DNA from: Paenibacillus sp. PL91
GTDB lineage: Bacteria > Bacillota > Bacilli > Paenibacillales > Paenibacillaceae
Assembly: GCF_012935325.2 (NCBI RefSeq)
Contig: NZ_JABBYG020000006.1
Location: 248,001-312,000, forward strand
Direction of reading: 5' to 3'
Length of the DNA: 64,000 nucleotides
Made by a program: the position numbers and the translations under genes. Position 1 is the first letter of the stretch. Each line of letters begins with the position of its first letter. Below are positions 7,946-17,753 of this stretch, in pieces. The notes below the pieces were generated by a model. That model searched no databases. It worked only from the letters and a program-made list of their open reading frames with translations, and was not told where the DNA came from.

Positions 7946-8539
7946 ATGGCGGGTAGGAAAGACTACGTCAATTCAAGTGTGACGAGCAATCGGGAGCAGA
8001 TTGAACACCACGTGAGAGAAATATTGAAGCTGATTGGCGAAAATGTGGAGCGCGAAGGCTTGCTTGAAACGCCTGCACGCGTAACTCGGATGTATGAGGA
8101 AATTTTTGCTGGCTATGAGGTAGATCCACGCGAGGTGCTTGGTGTCACATTCGATGAGCAGCACGAGGAGCTTGTCATCGTCAAAGACATCGTATATTAC
8201 AGTCAGTGTGAGCATCATATGGCGCCGTTTTATGGGAAGGCGCATATCGGTTACATTCCAAGTGGCAAAATCGCCGGGCTCAGCAAGCTGGCTCGCCTTG
8301 TAGAGGCAGTTACTCGCCGCCTGCAGGTGCAAGAGCGCATCACATCGCAAATCGCGGATATCCTTGCTGAGGAGCTGCAGCCAAATGGCGTGATGGTCGT
8401 CGTGGAAGGCGAGCATCTATGCATGTGCGCACGCGGCGTGAAGAAGCCTGGCAGCAAGACGGTAACATCCGCTGTACGAGGCGAGTTCCGCAGCAATGCA
8501 GCGCTTCGCTCCGAGTTTCTTACTTTGCTCAAGCAATAA
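7946..8539 (+). CDS. folE: GTP cyclohydrolase I
   Basis: 197 residues. It converts GTP to dihydroneopterin triphosphate, the entry step to tetrahydrofolate (and, in many bacteria, to queuosine precursors). Zinc ligands are visible in [12 protein letters not shown] (Cys, His) and [12 protein letters not shown] (second Cys). The catalytic segment [12 protein letters not shown] and the GTP-binding ending [14 protein letters not shown] are present. GGAAGGAG precedes the ATG. A terminator follows at 8552. Confidence 0.96.
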   Translation: MAGRKDYVNSSVTSNREQIEHHVREILKLIGENVEREGLLETPARVTRMYEEIFAGYEVDPREVLGVTFDEQHEELVIVKDIVYYSQCEHHMAPFYGKAHIGYIPSGKIAGLSKLARLVEAVTRRLQVQERITSQIADILAEELQPNGVMVVVEGEHLCMCARGVKKPGSKTVTSAVRGEFRSNAALRSEFLTLLKQ

Positions 8540-8551
8540 ACTGCTCGCAAT

Positions 8552-8594
8552 AGAAAGTCCGTCATGGAGAATTACTCCTGGCGGACTTTTTTTA
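8552..8594 (+). terminator. Rho-independent terminator after folE
   Basis: AAAGTCCG and CGGACTTT arms with an inner ATGGAG/CTCCTG stem, followed by seven T residues. Confidence 0.85.
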
Positions 8595-8607
8595 ATGGCA
8601 TTAAATG

Positions 8608-9702
8608 TTAGAATGGCACCCAAACCAGCCTGCGCGCCTCCTCGAATCGCTCATTCACGTAGTGCCAATTGACCACTTTCCACCAGTCATGCACATAGTC
8701 AGGGCGTCTATTTTGATGCTTCAAGTAATAGGCGTGCTCCCATACGTCCAAAGGCAGCAAGGGGACAATATCCCACTGCGATTGATTTTGATGTTTCTCC
8801 GCGGTTAAAATTTCAAGCCGTCTGCTGCGCGGACTCCAGACCAGAATAGCCCAGCCGCTGCCCTCGACCTTCTCTGCCGCCTCGCTGAATTGCTTCTTAA
8901 AGCCGGAGAAGCTGCCAAAATCGTTCCGGATCTGATTGCTGAGCGCCCCTATCGCCTCACCGCCGCCGTAGGGTGACATCACGTACCAGAACAAGGTGTG
9001 CAAGTAATGGCCGGCACCGTGAAAGGCCAGCTCGCGCTCCCAATGCTTCACGAGATCGAATTGACCGGTATCGCGTGCTGCCTGCAGCTGAAGCTCCGCT
9101 TTGTTCAAGCCATCGACATAGGATTGGTGGTGGACCTGATGATGAATATGCATCGTATGTTCATCGATATAAGGCTCAAGCTCATCGTAGGCATATGGCA
9201 AAGGAGGCAGCGTATGGCCGCCAATCGGAACCACCTGAAGGAGCGGGGTGCGCTGCCGGCTATTGCCGGGGCTATTCACAGCTTGACGATAAGCGCTCAT
9301 CAGGCCGATGTAATAATTCGATTCCCGGATGGAATGCGAAATAACGGTTTTGGTTAAAGCTGTGGATACAGCAGCCGTTCGCTCAGTCAGCTGCGCGAGC
9401 TGATCGACATAGGTTCGGGATTGTTCAAGCGCAGCATCGACAAGCGCGTCAACGGTCTGCTCGACATGTGACGGTAAGCGTGACGGATAGGGCACCCAAT
9501 CATCCAGCCATTGATTCGTATAATGGGCAGTTTGGGAGAAGATGGGCTCCCACGATTCAAGAAGCTGTACATACTGGCGCTCAAGCTCCGGGGTTGCCTG
9601 CAAAATAACGGCGGCATGCTCTTTTTCCTGGAGCTTCCAATGTCGGATTAATTCCATAACGCGAACGGGCATGAGCGTTCCATAAACAAAAAGCACGACC
9701 AT
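8608..9702 (-). CDS. sodF: Fe/Mn-type superoxide dismutase with N-terminal helical extension (SodF-like)
   Basis: 364 residues from an ATG at 9702. AAAGGAGG lies only about 2 nt before that ATG, so a GTG two codons in (9696) is an equally good start; an upstream in-frame ATG at 9729 has no binding site. The first 150 residues are helical and rich in Gln and Glu, with no catalytic motif. The dismutase domain follows, with ligands in TMHIHHQVHHQSY (His), GAGHYLHTLFW (His) and [18 protein letters not shown] (Asp, His). B. subtilis SodF also has an N-terminal extension. The extension's role is unknown. It is divergent from sodA in sequence and is probably an accessory enzyme. Confidence 0.88.
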   Translation of the reverse strand: MVVLFVYGTLMPVRVMELIRHWKLQEKEHAAVILQATPELERQYVQLLESWEPIFSQTAHYTNQWLDDWVPYPSRLPSHVEQTVDALVDAALEQSRTYVDQLAQLTERTAAVSTALTKTVISHSIRESNYYIGLMSAYRQAVNSPGNSRQRTPLLQVVPIGGHTLPPLPYAYDELEPYIDEHTMHIHHQVHHQSYVDGLNKAELQLQAARDTGQFDLVKHWERELAFHGAGHYLHTLFWYVMSPYGGGEAIGALSNQIRNDFGSFSGFKKQFSEAAEKVEGSGWAILVWSPRSRRLEILTAEKHQNQSQWDIVPLLPLDVWEHAYYLKHQNRRPDYVHDWWKVVNWHYVNERFEEARRLVWVPF

Positions 9703-9778
9703 CGCCTCCTTTTGTCGCAACAAGTGCATCTATGTTAGATGTATTCGTTGTGAAACGGGCTTATGTCGTGCTTTCTGT

Positions 9779-10834
9779 TTATAATCTTTCTGCTTGGAGC
9801 TGCTGATCGACTTGGCTCAGAAACAGGGCAGCTCTCTGAATATATTCGCTCGGATGTACTTGGAACAGCAGCTCATGCTTGCCATCAGGTACAATCCACG
9901 AGCGGGAGAGTACGTTGCCTTGCCCTTCAGCGATGGCTTCTGCCGTCTGAAAAGGAGCCTTCACGTCATTCGTGCCATGAATGATGAACAGCGGGATATC
10001 GTAGACGTTAGAGATAACCTCGCTTGCCGGAATCGAGCCAAAGCTTGTTCCCGTCCAAAGGGGAATCATCGATTCAATGAGCGGCAGCGAGAATCGCGGC
10101 AACGAGATAAATTGATTCAGGTTATCAAATAAAGCCTCCGGGCTTGGGATAAATAAGCTGTCGAGTATCATCGCATCGATAACATCGGTCTGCAGTGCAG
10201 CTTGAAGTGCGGTGCCAGCACCCATTGAGAAGCCCCAGACGACGATATCCTCGGCGCCGCGGGACTTGGCATAATCTACAGCAGCGAGCAGCTGCTGCGA
10301 CTCCTCGAGGCCGCCAGTGGCTGGAGCCTTGTACTCCTTCGAGGCGTAGCCGTAGTCAAACAGCAAAATATTATAGTTTAAACCGTGCAGCAGCTTAGAG
10401 AGCTCATACATCGGTACCCAGGATTCTTCACGATTGGCGCCATAGCCATGGCTGAAAACAACAGTGCGCGCCGATGGCGCTGATTCGGTCGCGCCTGCTT
10501 CCGCAGGAATAAACCAGCCGCTGACCGTTGTATCTCCGCTTTTGCTAGGGAAAATGACATCCTCGTAATCTAGTCCGATAGCCGCTTGCGGATTAGAGGA
10601 TAGCGGTGCCACAAAAGGATAAGCAAGCATCCAAGCGACATATCCATGAAAGATAATGAATGCAAGCAGGATCATGGCAGTGAGAGAGGCGATCGAGGCA
10701 ACGAGCAAGTGCTTGCCGCGGCTTCTCGTTTTGCGAAGCTGGAACAGGTTCTCGGCATCTCCTAATGGGAAGGGCTGAAGGTTTTGCGGAAATCCGCCTT
10801 CAAGTGGCAATGGTGTCATAATGGTCGTGCTCAT
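9779..10834 (-). CDS. Alpha/beta hydrolase, membrane-anchored
   Basis: 351 residues. A cytoplasmic segment of about 40 residues is followed by one transmembrane helix (HLLVASIASLTAMILLAFII) and an extracellular alpha/beta-hydrolase domain. The oxyanion region is VVFSHGYGANRE, the nucleophile elbow GFSMGAG (Ser), the acid Asp probably in IIHGTNDVKAPF and the His in PDGKHELLF. This matches the Bacillus YqkD/YfhR-like serine hydrolases; the substrate is unknown. GAGGGAGGAC precedes the ATG. Confidence 0.85.
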   Translation of the reverse strand: MSTTIMTPLPLEGGFPQNLQPFPLGDAENLFQLRKTRSRGKHLLVASIASLTAMILLAFIIFHGYVAWMLAYPFVAPLSSNPQAAIGLDYEDVIFPSKSGDTTVSGWFIPAEAGATESAPSARTVVFSHGYGANREESWVPMYELSKLLHGLNYNILLFDYGYASKEYKAPATGGLEESQQLLAAVDYAKSRGAEDIVVWGFSMGAGTALQAALQTDVIDAMILDSLFIPSPEALFDNLNQFISLPRFSLPLIESMIPLWTGTSFGSIPASEVISNVYDIPLFIIHGTNDVKAPFQTAEAIAEGQGNVLSRSWIVPDGKHELLFQVHPSEYIQRAALFLSQVDQQLQAERL

Positions 10835-10884
10835 GTCGTTGTCCTCCCTCTGCTTACATCAATAAATGGGACTCGTTTACGCTC

Positions 10885-10904
10885 AGCGCTGTAAGCGCTT
10901 TTTC
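10885..10904. promoter_or_regulatory. Inverted repeat / cre-like site upstream of the hydrolase gene
   Basis: AGCGCT-GTA-AGCGCT with flanking TGTAAGCGCTTTTT, close to the catabolite-responsive consensus but without its terminal CA. It lies 51 nt upstream of the hydrolase ATG. Confidence 0.35.
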
Positions 10905-10991
10905 TCTTCTAGTACTTTAATCGTAGTCCGGTCCTATAAGCCTGTCAATTGATGTCGAGGTAATGTTAATCATTTGTAATATTGCTGTAAT

Positions 10992-11035
10992 GTAAAGAAC
11001 TTTTCTTTACGATAATGGAAGCGATGAGTTATACT
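10992..11035 (+). promoter_or_regulatory. Promoter with overlapping palindrome for the IclR gene
   Basis: GTAAAGAA-CTT-TTCTTTAC (10992-11010) is a perfect 8-bp-arm inverted repeat. Its right end overlaps a -35-like TTTACG, with TATACT (11030-11035) 18 nt downstream. This layout fits autorepression by the downstream regulator, which is inference. Confidence 0.5.
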
Positions 11036-11087
11036 GAATGAGAATTGGTTTCATTGGATGAAACTTTTGAGGAAGAGGTGCGGCTGC

Positions 11088-11831
11088 ATGGAAGATGGAA
11101 AATCGACGGTTCGGGCTGTGGATCGAGCGCTTGATATATTGCTGTGCTTTACATCGAAGACGGACTGGGCGATGACGGAAATTGCTGAACATGTCGGCCT
11201 GCACAAAAGCACGGTTCACCGGATGCTCGCTACTCTCGAGGAGAAGGGCTTCATCGAGCGTGATCGCTCGACTGACCGTTATCATTTAGGATTAAAAATG
11301 TGGGAGCTGTCCGCCAATTTGTCGCGGTCAGACGACCAAGCAACGATATGGCTGCCAGAGATGGAGCGGCTTCGCGACCGGCTGGGTGAAACAGTCAGCA
11401 TATATGTTAGGGACGGCTCCGAGCGGATCCGCATGCAAGCGGTGCAGAGCAATCAGCCCGTACGGCGGGTAGCGCCGGTAGGCGCAAGGCTGCCGCTTTA
11501 TGCAGGCGCGTCAAGCAAGGTGCTTATTGCCTACTCCGATCCCCTTGTACAGGAAAGCATTTTTGGAGATCCGGCATGGCTTTACTCCATTGATCTAGAC
11601 CAGTACAAGCAGCAGCTCGAAGAGGTTTGCCTGCAGGGTTATGCAACAAGCTTCGAGGAGCGCGAGACGGGCGCTGCGGCTTTGTCCGCACCTATATTTA
11701 ATCGAACAGGTAAGATGACTGCCGCTTTGTCTGTATCGGGCCCTGCAAGCAGGCTGACGATGGAGACGATGAGGGAGTATGCGCCAGTCATGATGGAGTC
11801 CGCTAAGCGTATGGGGACTATGATTTTATAG
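11088..11831 (+). CDS. IclR-family transcriptional regulator
   Basis: 247 residues from the ATG at 11088, chosen because GAGGAAGAGGTG lies just upstream; an in-frame ATG at 11058 has no such site. The N-terminal winged helix-turn-helix is clear (MTEIAEHVGLHKSTVHRMLA, then EEKGFIERD). It is followed by the GAF-like effector domain with the family signatures LPLYAGASSKVLIAY and the C-terminal GAAALSAPIFNRTGKMTAALSV. The effector is unknown. No catabolic gene lies next to it; the convergent neighbour is aconitase, so its target is not evident from context. Confidence 0.93.
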   Translation: MEDGKSTVRAVDRALDILLCFTSKTDWAMTEIAEHVGLHKSTVHRMLATLEEKGFIERDRSTDRYHLGLKMWELSANLSRSDDQATIWLPEMERLRDRLGETVSIYVRDGSERIRMQAVQSNQPVRRVAPVGARLPLYAGASSKVLIAYSDPLVQESIFGDPAWLYSIDLDQYKQQLEEVCLQGYATSFEERETGAAALSAPIFNRTGKMTAALSVSGPASRLTMETMREYAPVMMESAKRMGTMIL

Positions 11832-11840
11832 CCAAGTAGA

Positions 11841-11880
11841 AACAGCAGAGCTGAGGCGTGCCTCGAGCCTGCTGTTTTCT
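11841..11880 (+). terminator. Terminator after the IclR gene
   Basis: AACAGCAG and CTGCTGTT outer arms with an inner GAGGC/GCCTC stem, followed by TTCTGTTTTTT. Confidence 0.8.
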
Positions 11881-11892
11881 GTTTTTTAACGT

Positions 11893-11932
11893 AAAAAAGA
11901 GCTTTGCCGTCTTATCGGCAAAGCTCTTTTTT
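11893..11932. terminator. Symmetric terminator after aconitase
   Basis: AAAAAAGAGCTTTGCCG and CGGCAAAGCTCTTTTTT form a perfect stem with a 6-nt loop. The flanking A and T tracts allow use from either strand; it serves the minus-strand acnA gene. Confidence 0.9.
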
Positions 11933-11947
11933 GTACTTGCTCAGCAA

Positions 11948-14671
11948 TTATGCTGTTGTATTCATGTTTGCGATCATTTGGCGAAGCACCGTTTGCAGGA
12001 TACCGCCGTTGCGATAGTAATCGACGTCAACCATCGAATCTAGGCGCACGATTGCGGGGAAGTCGAAGGTTGTGCCGTCTTCACGAGTTGCCGTAACGGT
12101 AACTTGCGAGCTTGGCGTAACGTCATTGGACAAGCCAACGATATCGAACGTCTCGCGACCGGTAATGTTAAGCGTCTTCCAGCCTTGACCTTCTGGGAAT
12201 TGGAGTGGCAATACGCCCATACCAACCAGATTGGAGCGGTGAATTCGCTCGAAGCTTTCCGCGATAACAGCTTTAACGCCGAGTAGGTAAGTTCCTTTTG
12301 CTGCCCAGTCACGGGAGCTTCCAGTACCGTACTCTTTACCAGCTAGAACGACTAGGTTTTTGCCGGATTTTTGGTATTTCATCGAAGCATCGTAGATCGA
12401 CATGACTTCATCCGTAGGCAGGTAAGTCGTTACGCCGCCTTCTGTTCCTGGAGCCACTTGGTTACGAATACGAATGTTCGCGAACGTTCCGCGCATCATG
12501 ACTTCGTGATTACCGCGGCGGGAACCGTAGGAGTTGAAGTCTTGGCGTTTCACGCCATTTTCGATCAAGTATTGGCCGCCTGGGCTGTTAACTGTAATGT
12601 TACCAGCAGGTGAGATATGGTCAGTCGTTACGGAATCGCCCATAAGCGCAAGCACGCTTGCTGAATGAATATCTTCGATATCCGTTAGATCAGGACCAAG
12701 GTTTTCGAAGAACGGCGGGTTTTGGATGTAAGTCGATTTTGCATCCCACTCGTAGCTTTCGCCTTTAGGTACTGAGATCGCGTTCCAACGCTCGTTTTGC
12801 GTAAATACGTTCTCGTATTTGTCGCGGAACATTTGCGGGTTAAGCGCAGCAGTCATCGTGTCTGTAATTTCTTGCGACGTAGGCCAGATATCTTTCAGGT
12901 ATACGGCTTTGTTGTCTTCTGTATAACCGATTGGTTCGGTAGTCAAATCGATGTTCGTAGTTCCGGCAAGCGCATAAGCGATAACTAGCGGCGGGGAAGC
13001 CAAGTAGTTTGCTTTTACTTGCGCGTGAACGCGGCCTTCGAAGTTACGGTTACCGGAAAGCACTGCGGATACCGTCATATCGTTGTCTGCGATCGCTTTG
13101 CTTACTTCGTCTGGAAGCGGACCGGAGTTACCGATACATGTCGCGCAGCCATAGCCGGCAACGTGGAAGCCTAGAGCTTCAAGCGGCTCAAGCAGGTTTG
13201 CTTTTGTCAAATATTCCGTTACGACAAGCGAGCCTGGCGTCAAGGAGCTTTTTACATAAGCAGGCTTCTTAAGTCCAAGTGCAACTGCTTTTTTAGCAAC
13301 GAGGCCGGCACCGACCATAACGCTTGGGTTAGAAGTGTTCGTACAGCTTGTAATTGCGGCAATTACGACTGCGCCAGTGCCCATTTTGCTCACTTGGCCG
13401 TCATTATGCTTAACCGTTACAACCTGATCGATTTTATCGTCAGTCAATCCGTATCCGCCTTTGTCGATCGGCGTGCGGATGATGCTGTTGAACGATTCTT
13501 TCATTGCAGTAAGCTCGACGCGGTCTTGTGGACGCTTCGGACCTGCAAGAGAAGGAACGATTGTGGAAAGATCAAGCTCGACGATGTCAGAGAATACCGG
13601 ATCTGGCGTCTCATCCGTACGGAACATGTCTTGCGCTTTGTAGTATGAGCCAACAAGCTCGATCAGATCTTCAGAGCGGCCCGTTTGGCGCAAGTAGCTG
13701 AGCGTCTCGTTATCAACAGGGAAGAAGCCGATTGTTGCGCCGTATTCCGGTGCCATGTTGGCAACCGTAGCACGGTCGGCAAGGCTGATGTTGGACAAAC
13801 CAGGACCGAAGAACTCAACGAATTTGCCGACTACGCCTTTTTTACGCAAAATTTGAGTAACCGTAAGCGCAAGGTCAGTTGCTGTTGAGCCTTCTGCAAG
13901 CTTGCCTGTCAATTTGAAGCCGATAACTTCCGGCATTACGAAGTAAAGCGGTTGACCAAGCATACCAGCCTCAGCCTCGATACCGCCAACGCCCCAGCCA
14001 ACAACGCCAAGACCGTTGATCATCGTAGTGTGGGAATCCGTACCTACAAGGGAGTCTGGGTATACAACAGTCTCGCCGTCGATTGTTTTTGTTGCCGCAA
14101 CGGATGCCAAGTACTCAAGGTTAACTTGGTGAACGATACCTGTGCCAGGTGGAACCGCGCGGAAGTTATCGAACGCCGTTTGTGCCCAGCGAAGGAAACG
14201 GTAACGCTCTTCGTTGCGCTCGAACTCAACTTTAGTGTTATATTCAAGTGCTTCAGGCGTACCGAAAGCGTCAACCATGACCGAGTGGTCGATTACAAGA
14301 TCGACTGGCACGAGCGGGTTGATTTTTTTTGGGTCTCCGCCAGCTTTTTTCACAGTGTCGCGCATTGCCGCAAGGTCAACGACAACCGGTACGCCTGTGA
14401 AATCCTGCAATACGATACGAGCAGGGATGAAAGGAATTTCTTTATCTTCGCGTCCGTCAGCCCATGTAGCAAGCTGCTTCACATGTTCTGGCGTAATGGC
14501 ACGGCCGTCAAATTGACGAACAGCAGCCTCAAGCAATACTTTGATGGAAAAAGGCAGTTTCGAAATATCGCCTAGTCCTTGCTCTTCAAGTCCGCCCAGA
14601 CGGTAGTAAGCGTATGATTTGCCACCGGCGTCCAGCGTTGTGCGAACCGAATAATGATTTTGTGTAGACAT
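11948..14671 (-). CDS. acnA: Aconitate hydratase
   Basis: 907 residues, the usual length of AcnA/CitB. It interconverts citrate and isocitrate in the TCA cycle. The 4Fe-4S cluster cysteines are in [11 protein letters not shown] and [14 protein letters not shown]. Other family landmarks are [24 protein letters not shown] and the C-terminal swivel domain [36 protein letters not shown]. The start at 14671 ([10 protein letters not shown]) is chosen because GAGGAG lies 7 nt upstream; frame upstream to 14719 crosses the leader inverted repeat and is unlikely to be translated. In Bacillus the protein moonlights as an RNA-binding regulator when iron-free; nothing here tests that. Confidence 0.96.
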   Translation of the reverse strand: MSTQNHYSVRTTLDAGGKSYAYYRLGGLEEQGLGDISKLPFSIKVLLEAAVRQFDGRAITPEHVKQLATWADGREDKEIPFIPARIVLQDFTGVPVVVDLAAMRDTVKKAGGDPKKINPLVPVDLVIDHSVMVDAFGTPEALEYNTKVEFERNEERYRFLRWAQTAFDNFRAVPPGTGIVHQVNLEYLASVAATKTIDGETVVYPDSLVGTDSHTTMINGLGVVGWGVGGIEAEAGMLGQPLYFVMPEVIGFKLTGKLAEGSTATDLALTVTQILRKKGVVGKFVEFFGPGLSNISLADRATVANMAPEYGATIGFFPVDNETLSYLRQTGRSEDLIELVGSYYKAQDMFRTDETPDPVFSDIVELDLSTIVPSLAGPKRPQDRVELTAMKESFNSIIRTPIDKGGYGLTDDKIDQVVTVKHNDGQVSKMGTGAVVIAAITSCTNTSNPSVMVGAGLVAKKAVALGLKKPAYVKSSLTPGSLVVTEYLTKANLLEPLEALGFHVAGYGCATCIGNSGPLPDEVSKAIADNDMTVSAVLSGNRNFEGRVHAQVKANYLASPPLVIAYALAGTTNIDLTTEPIGYTEDNKAVYLKDIWPTSQEITDTMTAALNPQMFRDKYENVFTQNERWNAISVPKGESYEWDAKSTYIQNPPFFENLGPDLTDIEDIHSASVLALMGDSVTTDHISPAGNITVNSPGGQYLIENGVKRQDFNSYGSRRGNHEVMMRGTFANIRIRNQVAPGTEGGVTTYLPTDEVMSIYDASMKYQKSGKNLVVLAGKEYGTGSSRDWAAKGTYLLGVKAVIAESFERIHRSNLVGMGVLPLQFPEGQGWKTLNITGRETFDIVGLSNDVTPSSQVTVTATREDGTTFDFPAIVRLDSMVDVDYYRNGGILQTVLRQMIANMNTTA

Positions 14672-14696
14672 CGTCATTCTCCTCTTTGAATGTAGT

Positions 14697-14721
14697 TTGT
14701 GTTTCATTCTGTGAAACACAA
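14697..14721. promoter_or_regulatory. Perfect inverted repeat in the aconitase leader
   Basis: TTGTGTTTCA-TTCTG-TGAAACACAA: 10-bp perfect arms around a 5-nt centre, 26-50 nt upstream of the acnA ATG and downstream of its putative promoter. It could be a repressor operator or an RNA hairpin close to the ribosome binding site. Confidence 0.6.
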
Positions 14722-14742
14722 TTTCAAAATCGCTATATCTAT

Positions 14743-14772
14743 AGTATATCGTTAAAATAGTCCTTCCGTAAA
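14743..14772 (-). promoter_or_regulatory. Likely aconitase promoter
   Basis: On the minus strand, TTTACG (-35) and TATACT (-10) are separated by 18 nt, giving a leader of about 65 nt that includes the inverted repeat at 14697-14721. Confidence 0.5.
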
Positions 14773-14920
14773 GTCCAATTATGTCCTGTTGCGCCTGTAA
14801 ATTGTGTGGAATCCATGAAGACGAATGTTACATGAAACGGAAGCCGGCTTCATATAATGAATCAGTTAATTAGCGTTAGGCTTTACGCCTATTCCGGCCG
14901 GCCGCATCTGTTTACGCCTT

Positions 14921-14970
14921 AAAATATAAGGATGGATAAGTAAGAGCCAATCCATTTCGGCTTATATTTT
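14921..14970. repeat. Long hairpin with AAAATATAAG/CTTATATTTT arms
   Basis: 10-bp perfect outer arms (14921-14930 and 14961-14970) with an inner ATGGAT/ATCCAT stem. It is preceded by TGTTTACGC, a context shared with the second hairpin at 25457-25500. Confidence 0.6.
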
Positions 14971-15048
14971 GTTGCGAAACGCTTATGTGCCTGCGGTTAG
15001 GTTGCAGCCGCTGCGCTTGCATGCACGACAAGGTTAAGGAGGATTGCA

Positions 15049-16368
15049 ATGTCGCGAATGGGTAACGGAGGACAGGGCTTTCAGGGTCAAAAGCGCAACC
15101 AACCACCGTCCAAGCCGGTAGCAACACAGCGCAAGCCGCAGCAGAAGGCTTCAACACATGCTCTACAGAAGCAGCCATCGCCTTTCGAGCTGCAAGTGGA
15201 GAGGCATGCTGATACGCCAGATCACGAGCTGCCAAGTCAGACTAGAACAGCACAAGAAGCAAAGCCAGCCAAACAGCAAACGTCTAAGCTGAATTCGCTT
15301 ATGCGTTCATCCGATTACGATCCTTATAGTCAGCAGGGGAAGCTGCAAGGCTGGAAATCTGCCGTACATCGCTATGTGAGCTTATATAATCAAGCCGAAG
15401 CGAATCAGCATGCGACCGTGCTGACGGATTACGTGACGGATGCCGATCACTGCGACCGGCTTCGGTGCAGGCTTGAGCGGCTGCGCGAGCGTGATTTGCT
15501 GAGAGGCGCACTGCCGGCAGGCAGCGAGACAAAAGCAGAGCTCATACGCTTTAATGAATCATCCAGTGAGGTTTCCGTGCTCATTCGGCTTCACATCAAA
15601 AGAAGAATGGAACAGTCTGGACGATTTTACATGGAGGAAAGATCCGAATTCGAGCGTCTTTGGCTTGGGCTGTCGGGCAATGCCTGGGAAGTCCTGCGTG
15701 TAGAGCCGATTATATCGGAGCGCAGGCCGCGTTTTGGCACTGTTTCAGATAACTGGATGACCGTCGATGAGCATTCGGAGCTATTTGGCGATCTATCGTC
15801 ACAGTCAACACCATATTTAAATTATGACCTATTACAGCAATTCAAACACCGGCCAGCCGGCATTCGTTACAGGAGAGATTTGGTTGCTGCTTATGCGGAT
15901 CGCTGGTGGAACGAGGGCAACCCTTCCTACGAGCTTTTTGAGGTGAATTGTACTCATTACGTGTCGCAGTGCATCTTTGCAGGCAATGCTCCTATGAACT
16001 ATACTGGTAAAAGGGAAACGGGCTGGTGGTATAAAGGACGGAATAAGGGCAGCGAATGGTGGAGCTACAGCTGGGCGGTATCCAATGCGATAACGAATTA
16101 TTTGACAGCATCCAGGTCTTCAGGCTTGCGAGCGGAGGTCGTGCAATCTGCCGATGAGCTTCAGCTTGGCGATGTCATTACGTATGACTGGAATGGCGAT
16201 CAACGCTTTCAGCACAGTACAATCGTTACAGCCTTTGACTCGTTCGGTATGCCTCTGGTGAATGCCAATACTGTTTCCAGCAGGCATCGCTATTGGGATT
16301 ATCGTGATTCCTATGCATGGACGGAACAAACGAAATATCGTTTTTTTCATATTGCAGATCTATTATAA
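15049..16368 (+). CDS. Amidase-domain (Amidase_6-type) protein
   Basis: 439 residues. The N-terminal 80 residues are a Gln/Lys/Pro-rich low-complexity tail without a signal peptide. The C-terminal 165 residues match the putative amidase domain Amidase_6 (NlpC/P60-like fold). The likely nucleophile Cys is in FEVNCTHYVSQCIFAGNAPM, the likely His in FQHSTIVTAF and a polar residue follows in VNANTVSSRHRYW. The middle region (about 120-270) is unassigned. Homologues in Bacillus (YhbB-like) are implicated in spore or cell-wall biology, but the substrate is unknown. AAGGAGG precedes the start and ddl follows after 23 nt, suggesting cotranscription. Confidence 0.82.
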   Translation: MSRMGNGGQGFQGQKRNQPPSKPVATQRKPQQKASTHALQKQPSPFELQVERHADTPDHELPSQTRTAQEAKPAKQQTSKLNSLMRSSDYDPYSQQGKLQGWKSAVHRYVSLYNQAEANQHATVLTDYVTDADHCDRLRCRLERLRERDLLRGALPAGSETKAELIRFNESSSEVSVLIRLHIKRRMEQSGRFYMEERSEFERLWLGLSGNAWEVLRVEPIISERRPRFGTVSDNWMTVDEHSELFGDLSSQSTPYLNYDLLQQFKHRPAGIRYRRDLVAAYADRWWNEGNPSYELFEVNCTHYVSQCIFAGNAPMNYTGKRETGWWYKGRNKGSEWWSYSWAVSNAITNYLTASRSSGLRAEVVQSADELQLGDVITYDWNGDQRFQHSTIVTAFDSFGMPLVNANTVSSRHRYWDYRDSYAWTEQTKYRFFHIADLL

Positions 16369-16391
16369 ATAATTGTACCGGAGGATATGCC

Positions 16392-17507
16392 ATGGGGAGC
16401 AAGGTTAGAGTAGGTTTAGTTTACGGGGGGAAATCGGGAGAGCATGAGGTCTCTTTGCAAACGGCTTACGCTGTAATGGGAGAATTTGACTATAACAAAT
16501 ACGAAATTAAACCTTTCTATATTACGAAGCAAGGCGAATGGAAAACGGGCGATGCGCTGCATGCCCGTCCAAGCAGTGTCGAGGAGCTTCGATTTGCAGG
16601 GAGCGAGGCGAAGCAAACAGGCTTTGCGCTCGCCCCTTTGTTTGCAGGCTTAAACGGAGGAGCGTCTGCTGACAGCGAGACACGCATTGACGTTGTATTT
16701 CCGCTGCTGCATGGCACATTTGGGGAAGATGGTACAATTCAAGGCTTGTTCGAGATGGCGAACATTCCATACGTCGGAGCGGGCGTTCTCGCTTCTGCCG
16801 TTGGGATGGACAAGATTCTGATGAAAAAAGTATTTGCCCAAGAAGGCTTGCCGCAATGCGTGTTCCGCTTCTTCAACCGGACGCAATGGGAAAGAGATGC
16901 TTCCTTCTTCATTATGGAGTGCGAGGTTTCGCTCGGCTATCCTTGCTTCATTAAACCGGCTAATTTAGGATCAAGCGTTGGCGTATCCAAAGCCAAAAAC
17001 CGCGAAGAATTAGTTGCTGCCGTTAATTATGCCTTCCGCTTTGACCGCAAAGTAATCGTGGAGGAGTTCGTAGATGCTCGCGAAATTGAAGTGAGCGTGC
17101 TGGGCAACGATGATGCAAAGGCATCCCTGCCAGGCGAAATCGCGCCTTCCAATGAGTTTTATGATTACAAAGCCAAATACATTGACGGTAAATCGACTAT
17201 GCAAATTCCAGCAATTCTATCGCCAGAAATAACGGAATCCATTCGAGAAATGGCAGTCCGCGCATTCCAGGCAATTGACGGCTCAGGGTTATCGCGGGTA
17301 GATTTCTTCCTACGCAAAAACGATAACCAGATTTTTATTAACGAAGTTAACACCTTGCCCGGTTTCACGCCATTCAGCATGTACCCGCTCATGTGGAAGG
17401 AAACCGGCATTCCATATAAAGAGTTGTTAGACACCTTAATTTCCTTGGCTCTTGCTCGCCACGCCGAAAAACAACGCATAGACTTTACAGGCGATGCAGC
17501 ACAGTAG
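16392..17507 (+). CDS. ddl: D-alanine--D-alanine ligase
   Basis: 371 residues. An ATP-grasp enzyme making the D-Ala-D-Ala dipeptide for peptidoglycan. Visible motifs are the N-terminal GLVYGGKSGEHEVSL, FPLLHGTFGEDGTIQGLFE, the P-loop-like CFIKPANLGSSVGVSK, VEEFVDAREIEVSVLG and the metal-binding INEVNTLPGFTPFSMYP. A Tyr occupies the omega-loop in NEFYDYKAKYIDG, the form associated with D-Ala (not D-Lac) ligases. The start at 16392 is supported by CCGGAGG; the frame extends upstream to 16317 inside the preceding gene and is not used. Confidence 0.95.
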   Translation: MGSKVRVGLVYGGKSGEHEVSLQTAYAVMGEFDYNKYEIKPFYITKQGEWKTGDALHARPSSVEELRFAGSEAKQTGFALAPLFAGLNGGASADSETRIDVVFPLLHGTFGEDGTIQGLFEMANIPYVGAGVLASAVGMDKILMKKVFAQEGLPQCVFRFFNRTQWERDASFFIMECEVSLGYPCFIKPANLGSSVGVSKAKNREELVAAVNYAFRFDRKVIVEEFVDAREIEVSVLGNDDAKASLPGEIAPSNEFYDYKAKYIDGKSTMQIPAILSPEITESIREMAVRAFQAIDGSGLSRVDFFLRKNDNQIFINEVNTLPGFTPFSMYPLMWKETGIPYKELLDTLISLALARHAEKQRIDFTGDAAQ

Positions 17508-17753
17508 GCCGTCGAATCCGTAACCGAGCATGATGAATAGATTTGGGAAAAAATCTTTTATTTATTGTTTTGGTATGGCACGGTTTTTATGTGCAGGGGA
17601 GGTGCTTTTACTCTGTTTTGTACATAAAAGCGTTCCGCGTAACCAAAAAATACTTAAAGGAGTTTTTTCTTTATTCATCATTTGGACAAGCTATTGAGGC
17701 GTATTTTTGTGTACGGTAGCTTGGCTTTTACATTTACACAAATCGCCGGAGCA
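17508..17753. other. Intergenic stretch after ddl
   Basis: AT-rich, with no convincing reading frame. A run of T/A near 17550-17570 could weakly terminate ddl, but I see no strong stem. Confidence 0.35.
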
